This document shows, piece by piece, positions 24,309 to 32,283 of a stretch of DNA of 54,816 bases (positions are counted from its first letter, which is position 1; every line of letters begins with the position of its first letter). The DNA lies in contig JAISGY010000034.1 of the NCBI GenBank assembly GCA_031262835.1, forward strand, positions 1 to 54,816, in the 5' to 3' direction. The notes below the pieces were generated by a model that worked only from the letters and a program-made list of their open reading frames with translations, was not told where the DNA came from and did not search any database. A program made the translations under genes and the position numbers. The DNA comes from Ruminococcus sp. GTDB lineage: Bacteria; Bacillota; Clostridia; Oscillospirales; Ruminococcaceae.

Positions 24309-24611
24309 TTAAACCTGATCGGGAGGGGTTGTTTTTTGGGATTGGCGGTTTTGTTGGAAATTCATTTGGTCGATTGCGTCGAGTCCCGAGAAGTCGGTGA
24401 AAGCCTGTGAATAGTTATTGCCGCAGTTGTCGGCTTGGTTTGAAGTCTGATTTGATGTCCTGTCGATTGTTGACTGATCACCGGTTGTCTGAGTCTGGTT
24501 TGAAGTCTCGTTTGAGGCTTGGTTAGACGTTTGGTTAGAGGTCTGATTAAGAAGGTCAGCCCACTTTTTTGTGTTATAGCTGCCGTAATCGTTGCTGTAA
24601 TTATAAGCCAT
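24309..24611 (-). CDS. Asn/Gln/Thr/Ser-rich small protein with SNQT repeats
   Basis: A 100-aa protein, not recognised. It begins MAYNYSNDYGSYNTKKWADL, then carries tandem four-residue repeats (SNQT, SNQA, SNET, SNQT) at about residues 25-40 and again SNQT SNQA near 53-60, and ends DQMNFQQNRQ. The start was chosen because GGAG stands six bases before the ATG; the upstream in-frame ATG (24623) has a site too close to it. Low complexity suggests a disordered or self-associating protein, perhaps a coat-like one. It is convergent with the helicase and probably unrelated to it. Confidence 0.6.
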   Translation of the reverse strand: MAYNYSNDYGSYNTKKWADLLNQTSNQTSNQASNETSNQTQTTGDQSTIDRTSNQTSNQADNCGNNYSQAFTDFSGLDAIDQMNFQQNRQSQKTTPPDQV

Positions 24612-24669
24612 TTTATGCTCCATTCCACCGCGAACGCGGCACAAAAAGTAATAAATTTTTCTGTTTTGT

Positions 24670-24692
24670 TTCCCCCGCCTCCGGCGGGGGAA
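24670..24692. repeat. GC-rich palindromic repeat, copy 2
   Basis: TTCCCCCGCC tcc GGCGGGGGAA, a perfect 10-bp stem, with the left flank TTTTGTTT shared with copy 1 at 12304-12326. It lies in the 195-bp space between the SNQT gene and malQ. Confidence 0.65.
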
Positions 24693-24721
24693 GCAATACA
24701 TATTATTTTTACATTAATTGC

Positions 24722-24750
24722 TTGCATTTTGTTTCGTAATGTGGTATAAT
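24722..24750 (+). promoter_or_regulatory. Promoter of malQ, extended -10
   Basis: TTGCAT, 17 bases and TATAAT with a TGG just before the -10 (extended -10 type), 57 bp before the malQ ATG. No operator such as a cre site was recognised. Confidence 0.75.
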
Positions 24751-24806
24751 AATGTCAGAATCTAAGCTTTGGTATTGCTGATATTTTATCCGGGGAGAGT
24801 ATTATT

Positions 24807-26312
24807 ATGCGTACAGCCGGTATTTTGCTACATATTTCCAGCCTGCCCGATCCCTACGGTATCGGGACACTCGGGAAGGAAGCATATAAATTCATAGACT
24901 TTTTAAAAGCGTCCGGGTGTTCGTATTGGCAGATGCTCCCGGTCGGTCCGACAGGCTACGGGGACTCGCCATACCAGTCCTATTCAGCCTTCGCCGGGAA
25001 CCCGAACCTCATCGACCTTGCCACTCTTGTCGCTGACGGTCTTCTTTCCGAAGATGACCTGCCCGAGGCAACCGAATTTGACGACTACGAAGAGCTCTTT
25101 AACGCCAAGAGTAAGCTGCTTCATACGGCTTATCTTAACTTTACCGGCGACTTAACCGGGTTTGCCACAGAGAACCCTTGGCTTGAAGACTACGCGCTTT
25201 ATATGAAGATAAAATATTCCCATGATATGCATATGTGGACCATGTGGGAAGACCCTCTGCGCCTTCGCGAGCCCGAGGCAATTGCGGCGGTGATTAAAGA
25301 GGATTCCGAAAACCCTTCAGCGGAATATTCGATAGGCTTCTGGAAATTTTGTCAATATATCTTTTACAAACAGTTTGCGGCACTTAAGGCGTACGCCGCA
25401 AAAAACCGCATTAAGCTTATCGGCGATATGCCTATCTACGTTTCAACCGACAGCTCCGACATCTGGGCGAACCCCGAGCTTTTCGAGCTTGATACGGACC
25501 TTCGCCCCGTTAATGTTGCCGGATGTCCGCCCGACGACTATGCAAAAACCGGGCAGCTTTGGGGCAACCCTGTCTACGCTTGGGGCGAACACCTTCGGAC
25601 GGGTTACAGATGGTGGATTTCGCGGATTATGCAGGCGGGGAAACTTTTCGATGTGCTCCGTATCGACCATTTCCGCGGCTTCGAGAGCTTTTATGCAATT
25701 CCCGCTGATGCCGAAACTGCCGAAAACGGCGTCTGGAAAACGGGTCCGGGCGCGCATATGTTCGATGTTATTCGCGAAAATTGCCCTGACGCACCCGAAT
25801 TTATTGCGGAGAATTTGGGCTTTCTGACCGACGATGTTAAGAAGATGCTTGACGATGTCGGCTATCCCGGAATGAACGTGCTTGAATTCGCATTCGGCGG
25901 GGACGATTCCTGCTACCTCCCGCACAATTTCATTAAAAATTCGGTGAGCTATATCGGCACTCACGACAACGACACCGCCCTTGGCTGGTATAATTCGCAA
26001 AATAAAAAAACCAAGAAGCGCGTCCGCAAATATATATGTAAATCGAGCGGCGAGTCAATCTGTGAAGCGTTAATAAGAACACTTGCGGCAAGCGTTTCGG
26101 ACATGGTTATCTTTCAGATGCAAGACCTATTGGAGCTTGACTCGGAAGCGCGAATGAACACGCCGTCAACTGTCGGCAGTTCTAACTGGCATTGGCGGCT
26201 TTCATCCTCCGATTACGCGAAAAAGACCACGGAACGACTCCGCAAAATTTTAGAAAGATATTTTCGTATTCCCCCTCCGGTTAAGGTTAAGCCGATATTG
26301 AAACGAAAATAA
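24807..26312 (+). CDS. malQ: 4-alpha-glucanotransferase (amylomaltase)
   Basis: GH77 enzyme that transfers alpha-1,4-glucan chains between maltodextrins, 501 aa. Motifs: RTAGILLHISSLPDPYGIG at the N-terminus, LPVGPTGYGDSPYQSYSAFAG (near residue 50), GDMPIYVSTDSSDIWANPELF, the nucleophile region VLRIDHFRGFESFYAIPA (Asp), the acid/base in FIAENLGFLTDDV, and YIGTHDNDTALGW (third catalytic Asp). The protein is complete and of usual length. No glycogen synthesis or maltose transport gene is near. Its spacing to metG (11 bp) suggests co-transcription. Confidence 0.96.
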   Translation: MRTAGILLHISSLPDPYGIGTLGKEAYKFIDFLKASGCSYWQMLPVGPTGYGDSPYQSYSAFAGNPNLIDLATLVADGLLSEDDLPEATEFDDYEELFNAKSKLLHTAYLNFTGDLTGFATENPWLEDYALYMKIKYSHDMHMWTMWEDPLRLREPEAIAAVIKEDSENPSAEYSIGFWKFCQYIFYKQFAALKAYAAKNRIKLIGDMPIYVSTDSSDIWANPELFELDTDLRPVNVAGCPPDDYAKTGQLWGNPVYAWGEHLRTGYRWWISRIMQAGKLFDVLRIDHFRGFESFYAIPADAETAENGVWKTGPGAHMFDVIRENCPDAPEFIAENLGFLTDDVKKMLDDVGYPGMNVLEFAFGGDDSCYLPHNFIKNSVSYIGTHDNDTALGWYNSQNKKTKKRVRKYICKSSGESICEALIRTLAASVSDMVIFQMQDLLELDSEARMNTPSTVGSSNWHWRLSSSDYAKKTTERLRKILERYFRIPPPVKVKPILKRK

Positions 26313-26323
26313 GAGAAGTTTTT

Positions 26324-27889
26324 ATGGAAAAATTTTATATAACGACCGCGATAACCTATGCGAGCGGTAAGCCACATATCGGGAACTGTTATGAGATAAT
26401 CTTTACCGACGCTGTTGCAAGGTTCAAGAAAAAAGCCGGCTTTGACGTGTTCTTTTTAACCGGTTCGGACGAACACGGACAGAAGATGCAGGACAAGGCA
26501 GACGCCGCGGGGCTTACTCCGAAGGAGTTTGTCGATAGAAGCGTTGCGGAAATCAAGCGGATTTGGGACAGCCTCAACACAACCTACGACAAGTTTATCC
26601 GTACAACCGACGACTACCACGAAGCGGCTGTGCAAAAAATCTTCGAGAGGCTTCTTAAAAAGGGCGACATCTACAAGGGCGCGTACGAGGGAATGTACTG
26701 TACGCCTTGCGAGAGTTTTTGGACGGCTTCCCAACTTGCAGACGGAAAATGCCCCGACTGCGGGCGGGAGGTTTCCCCCGCTAAAGAGGAGGCGTATTTC
26801 TTAAAACTCCGCGAGTATCAGCCATGGCTTGAACAGTACATTGAGGATAATCCCGGCTTTTTATACCCCGAGGCGAGAGCCAAGGAGATGATTAACAACT
26901 TCCTTAAGCCCGGTCTCAATGACCTCTGCGTTTCGAGGACGACATTTTCTTGGGGGATTCCGGTTAAGTCCGACCCCGGGCACGTTGTCTACGTTTGGCT
27001 TGACGCGCTTTCCAACTACATTACGGCGATAGGATTTGACGGCGAAGGCGGGACTGCGGAGTTTAACAAATACTGGCCGGCGGATATCCACGTTATCGGG
27101 AAGGACATCTTCCGCTTCCATTCGATATACTGGCCGATAATTCTCCACTGCTTAGACCTTCCCATACCCAAGCGGATTTACGGACACCAATGGTTACTCT
27201 CGGGCGGCGACAAGATGAGCAAATCGAAGGGCAACACCCTCTACTCCGACGACCTTATCAAGTTTTTCGGCGTCGATGCGGTGCGCTGGTACAGCCTGTC
27301 GCAGATGCCCTTTACCTCCGACGGCAACATCACCTACGAGCTCTTAATCGAGAACTTTAACACCGACCTTGCGAATACAATCGGCAACCTTGTTAACCGC
27401 ACAGTTACTATGGCGGGGAAGTATTTCGACGGAGTGGTGCAGAGCCCGAAAAACACCGAAGATATAGACCGCGACGTTATTGAAACGGCGTTTACTTCAC
27501 GAGACGAGTATTTTACCGCTTTTGATGAACTTAAGCTTGCGGAGGCTTCTAAGGCTATCGTTAAACTTGCGGTTCGCCTGAATAAATATATTGACGAGAC
27601 CGCGCCTTGGGCTCTTGCAAAGTCGGAGGAACAAAAACCGCGCCTCGGTGCTGTGCTTTATAACCTCCTTGAGGGGATTCGCTTTATCGCGGTTATGGCA
27701 GAGCCTTTTATGCCCGAAACTTCGTCTAAGATTATCGCACAGCTCGGCAACCCCGTTTCCGACTTTGATTCTATACAAAATTACGGCGGAATGTTGCCGG
27801 GGGAGAAGGTTGGGACGCCGGAAGTGCTGTTTGCGAGGCTTGACCCGAAAAAGCTGCTGCCCGAGATTGAAAAATACTACGCAGAATAA
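26324..27889 (+). CDS. metG: Methionyl-tRNA synthetase
   Basis: Class I synthetase, 521 aa. Seen: the HIGH-type signature in YASGKPHIGNCYE, a zinc knuckle (CTPCESFW...CPDCGREV, four Cys, near residues 126-148), the anticodon-binding WAL-type region and the catalytic loop KMSKSKGNT. It lacks the C-terminal tRNA-binding (EMAP-like) extension that many Clostridia carry, ending at about residue 521, so it is the short form. It begins 11 bp after malQ. The terminator hairpin at 27894-27930 follows. Confidence 0.96.
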   Translation: MEKFYITTAITYASGKPHIGNCYEIIFTDAVARFKKKAGFDVFFLTGSDEHGQKMQDKADAAGLTPKEFVDRSVAEIKRIWDSLNTTYDKFIRTTDDYHEAAVQKIFERLLKKGDIYKGAYEGMYCTPCESFWTASQLADGKCPDCGREVSPAKEEAYFLKLREYQPWLEQYIEDNPGFLYPEARAKEMINNFLKPGLNDLCVSRTTFSWGIPVKSDPGHVVYVWLDALSNYITAIGFDGEGGTAEFNKYWPADIHVIGKDIFRFHSIYWPIILHCLDLPIPKRIYGHQWLLSGGDKMSKSKGNTLYSDDLIKFFGVDAVRWYSLSQMPFTSDGNITYELLIENFNTDLANTIGNLVNRTVTMAGKYFDGVVQSPKNTEDIDRDVIETAFTSRDEYFTAFDELKLAEASKAIVKLAVRLNKYIDETAPWALAKSEEQKPRLGAVLYNLLEGIRFIAVMAEPFMPETSSKIIAQLGNPVSDFDSIQNYGGMLPGEKVGTPEVLFARLDPKKLLPEIEKYYAE

Positions 27890-27893
27890 ATTT

Positions 27894-27930
27894 GCTGCCC
27901 GTACATCTTTGAACGGGCAGTTCTATTTTA
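27894..27930 (+). terminator. Terminator after metG
   Basis: CTGCCCGT and ACGGGCAG form an 8-bp stem with a 10-base loop, followed by TTCTATTTTA. It separates metG from the next gene. Confidence 0.75.
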
Positions 27931-27981
27931 AATAGACTTTTCATATACTCGTAATGCATTAGTATAATCGGAGGATTAAGA

Positions 27982-28800
27982 ATGAATATCAGCCCGGAAA
28001 ACATTGATAAATATAAACAAGATATGATGCGAATGTATCGCAACTCATCTCCTGCACCGGCGGCTCAAGCAGTAACAGCACAACCCCCGGAAACCCAAAA
28101 CCACGGCACACCCGCTTACATTCCCGATACAGGGTATATTGAAGCACCGAATTTCCCCGGAATACCCGATACAGGACCGATTGAAGCTCCGACTGCTCCG
28201 ACGCCGCCCGTTTTCCCGCAACCGCCGGCGGAGGGTATACAAGTCCCCGATACCGGTTACATTGAAGCTCCCGGAAGCGGTATACAAGTGCCCGATACGG
28301 GTTATATTGAAGTGCCGCCGGGGGTTACGTCCCCCTCTTTGCGTCCCGGTGAGGCTATGGGCTACCTTCGGACGCAGGTCTACGCTTCAAACCGTGCAAT
28401 CCCCATTGAGGGTGCATTAATCCTCATAACCGAGTTTACCGAAGACGGCAGAACCAATCTTGTACGTATGCTCGTAACGGACGAGAGCGGTTATACCGAA
28501 ACCATTCCGCTCCCCGTCCCCGTCTACGACCTCGACCACTACCCATCCCCTACCGATAAGCCTTTCCGCGATTACCGTATGTCGGTCTATAAAGAGGGCT
28601 ATTATATAGTACCCGATGTTAAGATTCCGATTTTCGCCGGGGTTAAGTCGCTCCAGCCGATTCAGATGGTGCCGCTTCGCGAGAATGAAGAGCGGGTTAA
28701 TATCCTTCCGAAAGAATTCGCCGATGCTATTCGCGCAAAAAATGCCGCGAACGCTGACGGTACTATTATAAGCAGTGCCGAAAACAACAACGTGGGTTAA
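27982..28800 (+). CDS. Repeat-rich protein with carboxypeptidase-regulatory-like domain
   Basis: A 272-aa protein of unknown role. The first half has imperfect repeats of a PDTGYIEAP-type motif (residues about 46-115, five copies: PDTGYIEAP, PDTGPIEAP, PDTGYIEAP, PDTGYIEVP and related) separated by Pro-rich spacers. The second half (about 125-235) resembles a carboxypeptidase-regulatory/transthyretin-like beta-sandwich (YLRTQVYASNRAIPIEGA, FRDYRMSVYKEGYY). No signal peptide is visible, but the N-terminus is short and polar. GGAGG lies before the ATG. It is the first of three genes; the next two code for peptidoglycan-binding proteins, which points to a cell-wall or spore-coat role. Confidence 0.65.
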   Translation: MNISPENIDKYKQDMMRMYRNSSPAPAAQAVTAQPPETQNHGTPAYIPDTGYIEAPNFPGIPDTGPIEAPTAPTPPVFPQPPAEGIQVPDTGYIEAPGSGIQVPDTGYIEVPPGVTSPSLRPGEAMGYLRTQVYASNRAIPIEGALILITEFTEDGRTNLVRMLVTDESGYTETIPLPVPVYDLDHYPSPTDKPFRDYRMSVYKEGYYIVPDVKIPIFAGVKSLQPIQMVPLRENEERVNILPKEFADAIRAKNAANADGTIISSAENNNVG

Positions 28801-28836
28801 TTTTTCCCGAAAATTTCATGACTAAAGGTGTTATAA

Positions 28837-30246
28837 ATGGTTGGTGAACCTTTCATACCCGAGCAGATTACCGTTCATCTCGGGCGTCCCGACGATGCTT
28901 CTGCCCGAAATGTTACAATGGATTTTCCGCTCTACATAAAAAATGTCGCTTCAAGCGAACTCTACCCGACTTGGCCTGAGGCGGCTCTTCGCGCAAATAT
29001 CTACGCGATAATTTCATTCGCCTTAAACCGCTATTATACCGAGTGGTACCGTTCCAGAGGCTATGACTTCGATATTACAAACACAACCCAATACGACCAA
29101 GCATTTGTTGAAAATCGAAGTATATACGAGCCTATCTCTGAAATTGTCGACGAAATTTTCAACTCATACATTGTCCGTGACGGAAGCATTGTACCTATGG
29201 CAACCCGCTTTTGTGACGGAAAGCAGTCCCAATGCGAGGGCTTAACCCAGTGGGGCAGCGTCGAATACGCGAATCAGGGGCTCGGTCCTTACGATATTTT
29301 AACCCAGTTTTACGGTCCCGATATTAATATTGTAAAGGACGCGCCCGTCCACGCGCCGGACAATGTTGCCTCATACCCCGGCGAACCGCTCGCTCTCGGT
29401 TCGAGCGGTCCGCCTGTCGAACGGATGGCAAGAAGCCTTAACACTATCGGCAATAATTACCCCGCAATCCCGAAGATAACCCCCGTAAGCAACGTTTACG
29501 ACCTCTCTATGCAGAGCGCGGTGAAGAAGTTTCAGGATGTATTCAATCTCCCGCAAACCGGCGTAATAGACAGCGCGACTTGGTACAAGATTATCTATAT
29601 CTACACAAGCGTGAAAAAGCTTGCAGAACTCGATTCTCTCGGTGCTTCTCTTGCGGAACAATCTGTCGAACGACTCCCCGAAATGAAACTCGGCGACACA
29701 GGCGTTTGGATCCGCCGTCTTGATTATCTTCTTGCAGTCGTAAGCTCTTACTATCGCGACGTTTTAACCCTCCCGACAAACAACGATGAGTTCGGTCCCG
29801 ATACCGAAGCTTCCGTTAAAAGCTTCCAAAAGCTCTTCGGACTCCCCGAAACCGGGGTTGTTGACACACGCACTTGGCAGGAACTCCTTGCCGCTTACCG
29901 CGGAATTGCTGATAATGTTCCGCTTGAATACCTCGGCGAAAACGTTCCGCTCTTCCCGGGCAACTACCTTACGCAGGGCATAACGAGCGAATATGTAAGG
30001 CTTATTCAGGAGTACCTTAGTTTCCTCTCCGATACTTACCCCGAAATCCCAAAAGTCGAAAACCCGACAGGTTATTTCGGACCCCAAACCGAAGCCGCCG
30101 TAAAAGCCTTCCAGAACCGTTTCGGTCTCCCCGTAACAGGCGATATAGGTCTCGCAACATGGGACGCTATAACAGAACTCTATACAGAACTCAAATACGG
30201 CTACACAAAACGCCCCGGACAATACCCGGGTTACATAATCTCATAG
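28837..30246 (+). CDS. Peptidoglycan-binding protein, SpoIID-like N-terminus
   Basis: A 469-aa protein. The N-terminal half (about residues 30-170) has WPEAALRANIYAIISFALNR, GYDFDITNTTQYDQAF and CEGLTQWGSVEYANQGLGP, a pattern like the SpoIID/LytB amidase-enhancer family. The C-terminal half has three peptidoglycan-binding (PG_binding_1) modules, each ending in the pattern F-(N/K/R)-x-(FGLP or NLP)-(E/Q/V)TG-(V/D) (for example VFNLPQTGVIDSATW, FGLPETGVVDTRTW, FGLPVTGDIGLATW). No signal peptide was seen. It lies between the repeat protein and another PG-binding gene and is probably co-transcribed with both. Confidence 0.72.
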   Translation: MVGEPFIPEQITVHLGRPDDASARNVTMDFPLYIKNVASSELYPTWPEAALRANIYAIISFALNRYYTEWYRSRGYDFDITNTTQYDQAFVENRSIYEPISEIVDEIFNSYIVRDGSIVPMATRFCDGKQSQCEGLTQWGSVEYANQGLGPYDILTQFYGPDINIVKDAPVHAPDNVASYPGEPLALGSSGPPVERMARSLNTIGNNYPAIPKITPVSNVYDLSMQSAVKKFQDVFNLPQTGVIDSATWYKIIYIYTSVKKLAELDSLGASLAEQSVERLPEMKLGDTGVWIRRLDYLLAVVSSYYRDVLTLPTNNDEFGPDTEASVKSFQKLFGLPETGVVDTRTWQELLAAYRGIADNVPLEYLGENVPLFPGNYLTQGITSEYVRLIQEYLSFLSDTYPEIPKVENPTGYFGPQTEAAVKAFQNRFGLPVTGDIGLATWDAITELYTELKYGYTKRPGQYPGYIIS

Positions 30247-30260
30247 GTCGGTGATAATAT

Positions 30261-30794
30261 ATGCCTATTTCCGAAACCCAACAGAAAAATGTTATTCAAG
30301 AGCTCCAAACCTATCTTCGCTATATTTCCTTTCAAAATAAAGAAATCCCCCGTGTTGAACCAACAGGGGTCTACAACGCCCGCACCCGCGACGCTGTTAC
30401 AATGTTCCAGTCACTCTACGATCTCCCCGTAACCGGCACTGTTGATGAGGAAACTTGGAACGCCATCTATTCGGTCTACAAAGAGATTGAAGCCTATCTC
30501 TCCGCCGTGACGGCAATTTCACCCTTCCCCGACCGCGATTTCCAGATCTGCGAGGGCGATTCCGGCGCAACGGTATTTATACTTCAAGCTCTGATTAATG
30601 CCATTGCCGAGCATTACTCCAATATCCCGCCCGTCGCAATTACCGGCATCTGCGACGCTGCAACCGAAACCGCCGTAAAAGCCCTCCAGCAAACCGCCGG
30701 TCTACCCCCTTCGGGAATAATCGACGACCGCACATGGGACGCTCTCGCCTCCCTCTATAACGTCAAGTCCTATATGGATTGGGCGACAAGTTAA
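30261..30794 (+). CDS. Two-module peptidoglycan-binding protein
   Basis: A 177-aa protein with two peptidoglycan-binding (PG_binding_1) modules, one near residues 10-80 ending YDLPVTGTVDEETWN and one near 95-170 ending AGLPPSGIIDDRTWD. No catalytic domain or signal peptide is seen. It lies 14 bp after the SpoIID-like gene and looks like a split-off relative of its C-terminal modules. A probable terminator follows at 30808-30834. Confidence 0.78.
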   Translation: MPISETQQKNVIQELQTYLRYISFQNKEIPRVEPTGVYNARTRDAVTMFQSLYDLPVTGTVDEETWNAIYSVYKEIEAYLSAVTAISPFPDRDFQICEGDSGATVFILQALINAIAEHYSNIPPVAITGICDAATETAVKALQQTAGLPPSGIIDDRTWDALASLYNVKSYMDWATS

Positions 30795-30807
30795 GAATAT
30801 GTCAGTG

Positions 30808-30834
30808 GAGGGGCGGCTGCGGCTACCCCTCTTT
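30808..30834 (+). terminator. Weak terminator after the PG-binding genes
   Basis: GAGGGG and CCCCTC (6-bp stem) are followed by TTTG. The right half lies inside the 3' end of the opposing Cache gene. Confidence 0.42.
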
Positions 30835-32106
30835 GTCGGCAGTAACTTCCTCCGGAGTTTTTGTATCTGTAAGCTCTTCCTCTTTTCTAAGAAACTCTGC
30901 GGATATCGTCTTTGAGAAATGCCAAGACAAAGCCGCGGCAAGAATAAGTACGATAATAACAGTTAATGCAGTAACCGTTACAGCGGTTGATATGTAATTC
31001 ATGGCGGCAGTTTCGCTTTCGGATATAAGCGCGCTTATTTCCTCCTGCATTGCTATTACGGGGGACGACACCTCCGCAGCAGGCATAACTACGCCGACAG
31101 ACCAGTCTGTGCGCGAAAGAGGGGCATAAGCAACGTACACAGCAAAGCCGTCGAGTGTAAGCTCTAAAATGCCGGTTCTCCCGTTCATCATCTCTGCCGC
31201 AAGCGTTCTTTTATCTTCGTCCGAACTCATTTGATAACTCTCGCCGATTAAAGCCCCCGTCGGATCGGCGAGTATTTCATTTTTCGGGCTTATTACAACC
31301 TCGCCTCGTTTATTAAGAAGAAAAGCGTAACCTTCTTTGCCGATTTCGGCATTGTTTACTGTTTCTGAAATCTGTGTCATCGTCGCGCCGGTTCCGGCAA
31401 CGGCAATAAGTTTTCCGTCAGGTCCGTATACAGGCATAGCGCAGGAAACTGATGCACCGCGCCCCGAAGCGTCGGCGAATATGTCTGTCCAAAAAAGTCC
31501 TTCCCGCTCTTTTGCGCCGATATACCAGCTTCGCGTACGTGCGTCGTATTCATGGGTATTCGTTAACGAAGGGTTGCTGTCAACTAAGACAAAGAGTCCG
31601 CTTTCTGTCCCGATATAGCTTGCCGAGACATTTATTTTTCTTACAATAAACTCCTCAAGAACTTCTGTTGCATTGCCCAAAAGCGAAATTTCCGGAAGTA
31701 AACTGTCGTAGTTAATACCTTCCGCTGTTCTTAAATAGGGGACAAGAACACCGTCTTCGCCCGGCTCAAGGTAAGAAAGCGGACGATCACTGTAGTTTTC
31801 GGGGTTTGCGTAAAGCTTTTCGGCATATGCGGCGATTGCTCTGCTGTTATTTTCAATCTGCAAAAGCTTCGCGTCGATTGATTCCGTAATAGACTCGGCA
31901 CGTATCATGAGGTCACGTTCTATCTGCGCCGATAACGCTTCCGCACCGGTGTTTGAAGCGGTTGCACCGAGCTTGCTGTTAGGACCCGCGGCACTGTTTT
32001 TCATTCCGGACAAGATTATCCCCGAAGCTATGCCTAACCCGATTATAGGTATAAGCGCAATTGACAGGGTAACCGCAAAAACTTTGGTTCTTATCTTCTT
32101 AAACAT
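30823..32106 (-). CDS. Double-Cache sensor protein lacking a signalling domain
   Basis: A 427-aa membrane protein. An N-terminal helix (about 8-30), a large extracytoplasmic Cache region (about 60-350, with ARTRSWYIGAKEREGLFWTD, PVYGPDGKLIAVAGTG and GKEGYAFLLNKRGEVVISP) and a second helix near 370-395 (MNYISTAVTVTALTVIIVLIL) are visible. The cytoplasmic tail after it is only about 30 residues (FSKTISAEFLRKEEEL), so HAMP and methyl-accepting domains are absent. Such proteins may partner a full receptor; the complete MCP lies just upstream on the same strand. It has its own promoter at 32158. Confidence 0.78.
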   Translation of the reverse strand: MFKKIRTKVFAVTLSIALIPIIGLGIASGIILSGMKNSAAGPNSKLGATASNTGAEALSAQIERDLMIRAESITESIDAKLLQIENNSRAIAAYAEKLYANPENYSDRPLSYLEPGEDGVLVPYLRTAEGINYDSLLPEISLLGNATEVLEEFIVRKINVSASYIGTESGLFVLVDSNPSLTNTHEYDARTRSWYIGAKEREGLFWTDIFADASGRGASVSCAMPVYGPDGKLIAVAGTGATMTQISETVNNAEIGKEGYAFLLNKRGEVVISPKNEILADPTGALIGESYQMSSDEDKRTLAAEMMNGRTGILELTLDGFAVYVAYAPLSRTDWSVGVVMPAAEVSSPVIAMQEEISALISESETAAMNYISTAVTVTALTVIIVLILAAALSWHFSKTISAEFLRKEEELTDTKTPEEVTADKEG

Positions 32107-32157
32107 TGGACATACCCCGAATCGTTACAGTTCAAATTTGTCATTACTATTAATACT

Positions 32158-32186
32158 ATTCTATCATATGTATATTAAAAAAGCAA
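32158..32186 (-). promoter_or_regulatory. Promoter of the Cache gene
   Basis: On the minus strand TTGCTT, 17 bases and TAGAAT, 52 bp before the ATG; five of six matches at -10. Confidence 0.62.
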
Positions 32187-32235
32187 GTCTTTTTTTACAA
32201 TTGTTGCAAAAAATTAACTTGCATATTGCGATTAT

Positions 32236-32278
32236 AAAAAAAGTCCCTTCGCGCCTGTTTATCGGCGCGAAGGGGACG
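32236..32278 (-). terminator. Terminator of the MCP gene
   Basis: The minus strand reads GTCCCCTTCGCGCC, an 8-base loop and GGCGCGAAGGGAC followed by seven T residues. It ends the MCP transcript before the Cache promoter. Confidence 0.9.
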
Positions 32279-32283
32279 ATACT

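Noticed and set aside
27963..27968. TATAAT as promoter of the repeat protein
   Set aside because: It is only 13 bp from the ATG and overlaps the ribosome site region, so no transcript could carry the site.
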